This document shows, piece by piece, positions 63,666 through 64,000 of a stretch of DNA of 64,000 nt. The notes beneath the pieces are model-generated. The model did not search any database. It had not been told where the DNA came from and worked only from the letters and a program-made list of their open reading frames with translations. Source of the DNA: Bacillus pumilus (GTDB lineage Bacteria; Bacillota; Bacilli; Bacillales; Bacillaceae); the NCBI RefSeq assembly GCF_009937765.1, contig NZ_CP047089.1:186001-250000 (forward strand), in the 5' to 3' direction. The translations under genes were made by a program, and so were the position numbers. The number at the start of each line of letters is the position of its first letter. Within the stretch, counting starts at the first letter, position 1.

Positions 63666-64000
63666 TTAATATTTTTTCCCAAGACGTGTCGTATGTGAAA
63701 CTGTTTTAACATGCTTTTTACGCTTTGAATCTTTGTAGACAGATAAGACAAATTTGTTGTTCCAGTAGCCGTTTTTCGGGCTGTAGTACGTTTTGAATGT
63801 GTAATGAAAGACTTTTTGACCTGTTGATCCTGAAGCGGATGTTACTGCTGTAGCTATTATGGCTACTGCTTTCAGTGTCAAGACTGCGCCAGCTATAGCA
63901 CCGGTCCCCGTTGGTAATGCTAAAATAGCACCTGTGACAAGAGCGACAATAGCAACAGTGATGTTGAATTTGTTTTTATAGTTTTTTACAAGTCTCCATT
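63666..64000 (-). CDS. Small exported cationic protein, 5' end outside the window
   Basis: The frame runs to the window edge, so at least 111 residues with no start seen. The visible part begins WRLVKNYKNKFNITVAIVAL, continues with VTGAILALPTGTGAIAGAV and ATAVTSASG (a hydrophobic, signal-like stretch of about 45 residues), then a basic, Tyr/Lys-rich domain (HYTFKTYYSPKNGYW, VLSVYKDSKRKKHVKTVSH) ending LGKKY. The mature part has many basic and almost no acidic residues. It could be a small secreted cationic protein; no family was recognised. A shorter start at 63881 (TTG) is not supported by a ribosome site. Confidence 0.6.
   Translation of the reverse strand, partial: WRLVKNYKNKFNITVAIVALVTGAILALPTGTGAIAGAVLTLKAVAIIATAVTSASGSTGQKVFHYTFKTYYSPKNGYWNNKFVLSVYKDSKRKKHVKTVSHTTRLGKKY

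Overview
The window looks like chromosome of a low-GC Gram-positive Bacillus, most likely of the B. pumilus / safensis / altitudinis group. Gene content and order follow parts of the B. subtilis ywc-ywb-ywa-lic-yxl region (ywcBA, thiME, ywbIHGDC, sasA/ywaC, ilvK/ywaA, licRBCAH, sigY-yxlCD), mixed with loci B. subtilis lacks there (isd haem uptake, gdhA, pectate lyase). Signals are typically Bacillus: strong AGGAGG ribosome sites, frequent TTG/GTG starts, and cre, Fur, Rex, TnrA/GlnR and S-box elements. No rRNA, tRNA, insertion sequence, prophage or CRISPR array was found. The identification rests on recognised families and synteny; no search was run.

Layout. 0.3-2 kb: small WXG/LXG-accessory proteins (YwqH, YwqI, second YwqH) without a toxin gene, plus a small membrane protein. 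2-8.2 kb: a LicR-type PRD activator and a beta-glucoside PTS operon (EIIC, GH1 6-phospho-glycosidase, EIIB, EIIA) carrying a decayed uxuA remnant. 8.2-10.3 kb: lipoprotein deacetylase, an AT-rich intergenic stretch with long hairpins and one unannotated 51-codon ORF, and a wrecked fosB. 10.3-13.5 kb: catE-like dioxygenase, ribA and ribD as one overlapping operon divergent from a HxlR/YodB-type regulator. 13.8-23.5 kb: Fur-box-preceded haem acquisition locus with three NEAT proteins, two haem ABC transporters, sortase B, and a fusion of the last ATPase to an IsdG-type haem monooxygenase. 23.5-29.7 kb: cydABCD with Rex-type sites. 29.7-36.4 kb: pectate lyase, sigY-yxlC-yxlD behind a SigY-like promoter, gdhA, a cationic micro-ORF, and a surface protein with its own lipoprotein sortase. 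36.6-42 kb: licR and licBCAH. 42-50 kb: small membrane proteins, ilvK, a beta-helix lipoprotein, and a ribose-family ABC transporter under a SAM riboswitch. 50-54.6 kb: SasA, a Rap/Phr pair, and an amino-acid ABC transporter with an upstream TnrA/GlnR box. 54.7-64 kb: ywbC, ywbD, LrgAB-like genes with a LysR regulator, thiME, small genes, acetate symporter with its DUF485 partner, and a cut-off gene at the right edge.

How it fits together. Carbon genes (two beta-glucoside PTS operons, two pectin-type enzymes) lie near cre sites, consistent with a plant- or soil-associated, catabolite-repressed lifestyle. The two PTS operons share an operator of identical geometry. The isd locus is a complete secreted-to-cytoplasm haem route: hemophore, wall-anchored NEAT proteins, sortase B, importers and a haem-degrading domain. 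The most unusual items are the ATPase-IsdG fusion, the redox-regulator-linked dioxygenase/ribA/ribD operon, the S-box-controlled sugar-type ABC transporter, the surface helical-repeat protein with a dedicated lipoprotein sortase, and the twin LicR operons.
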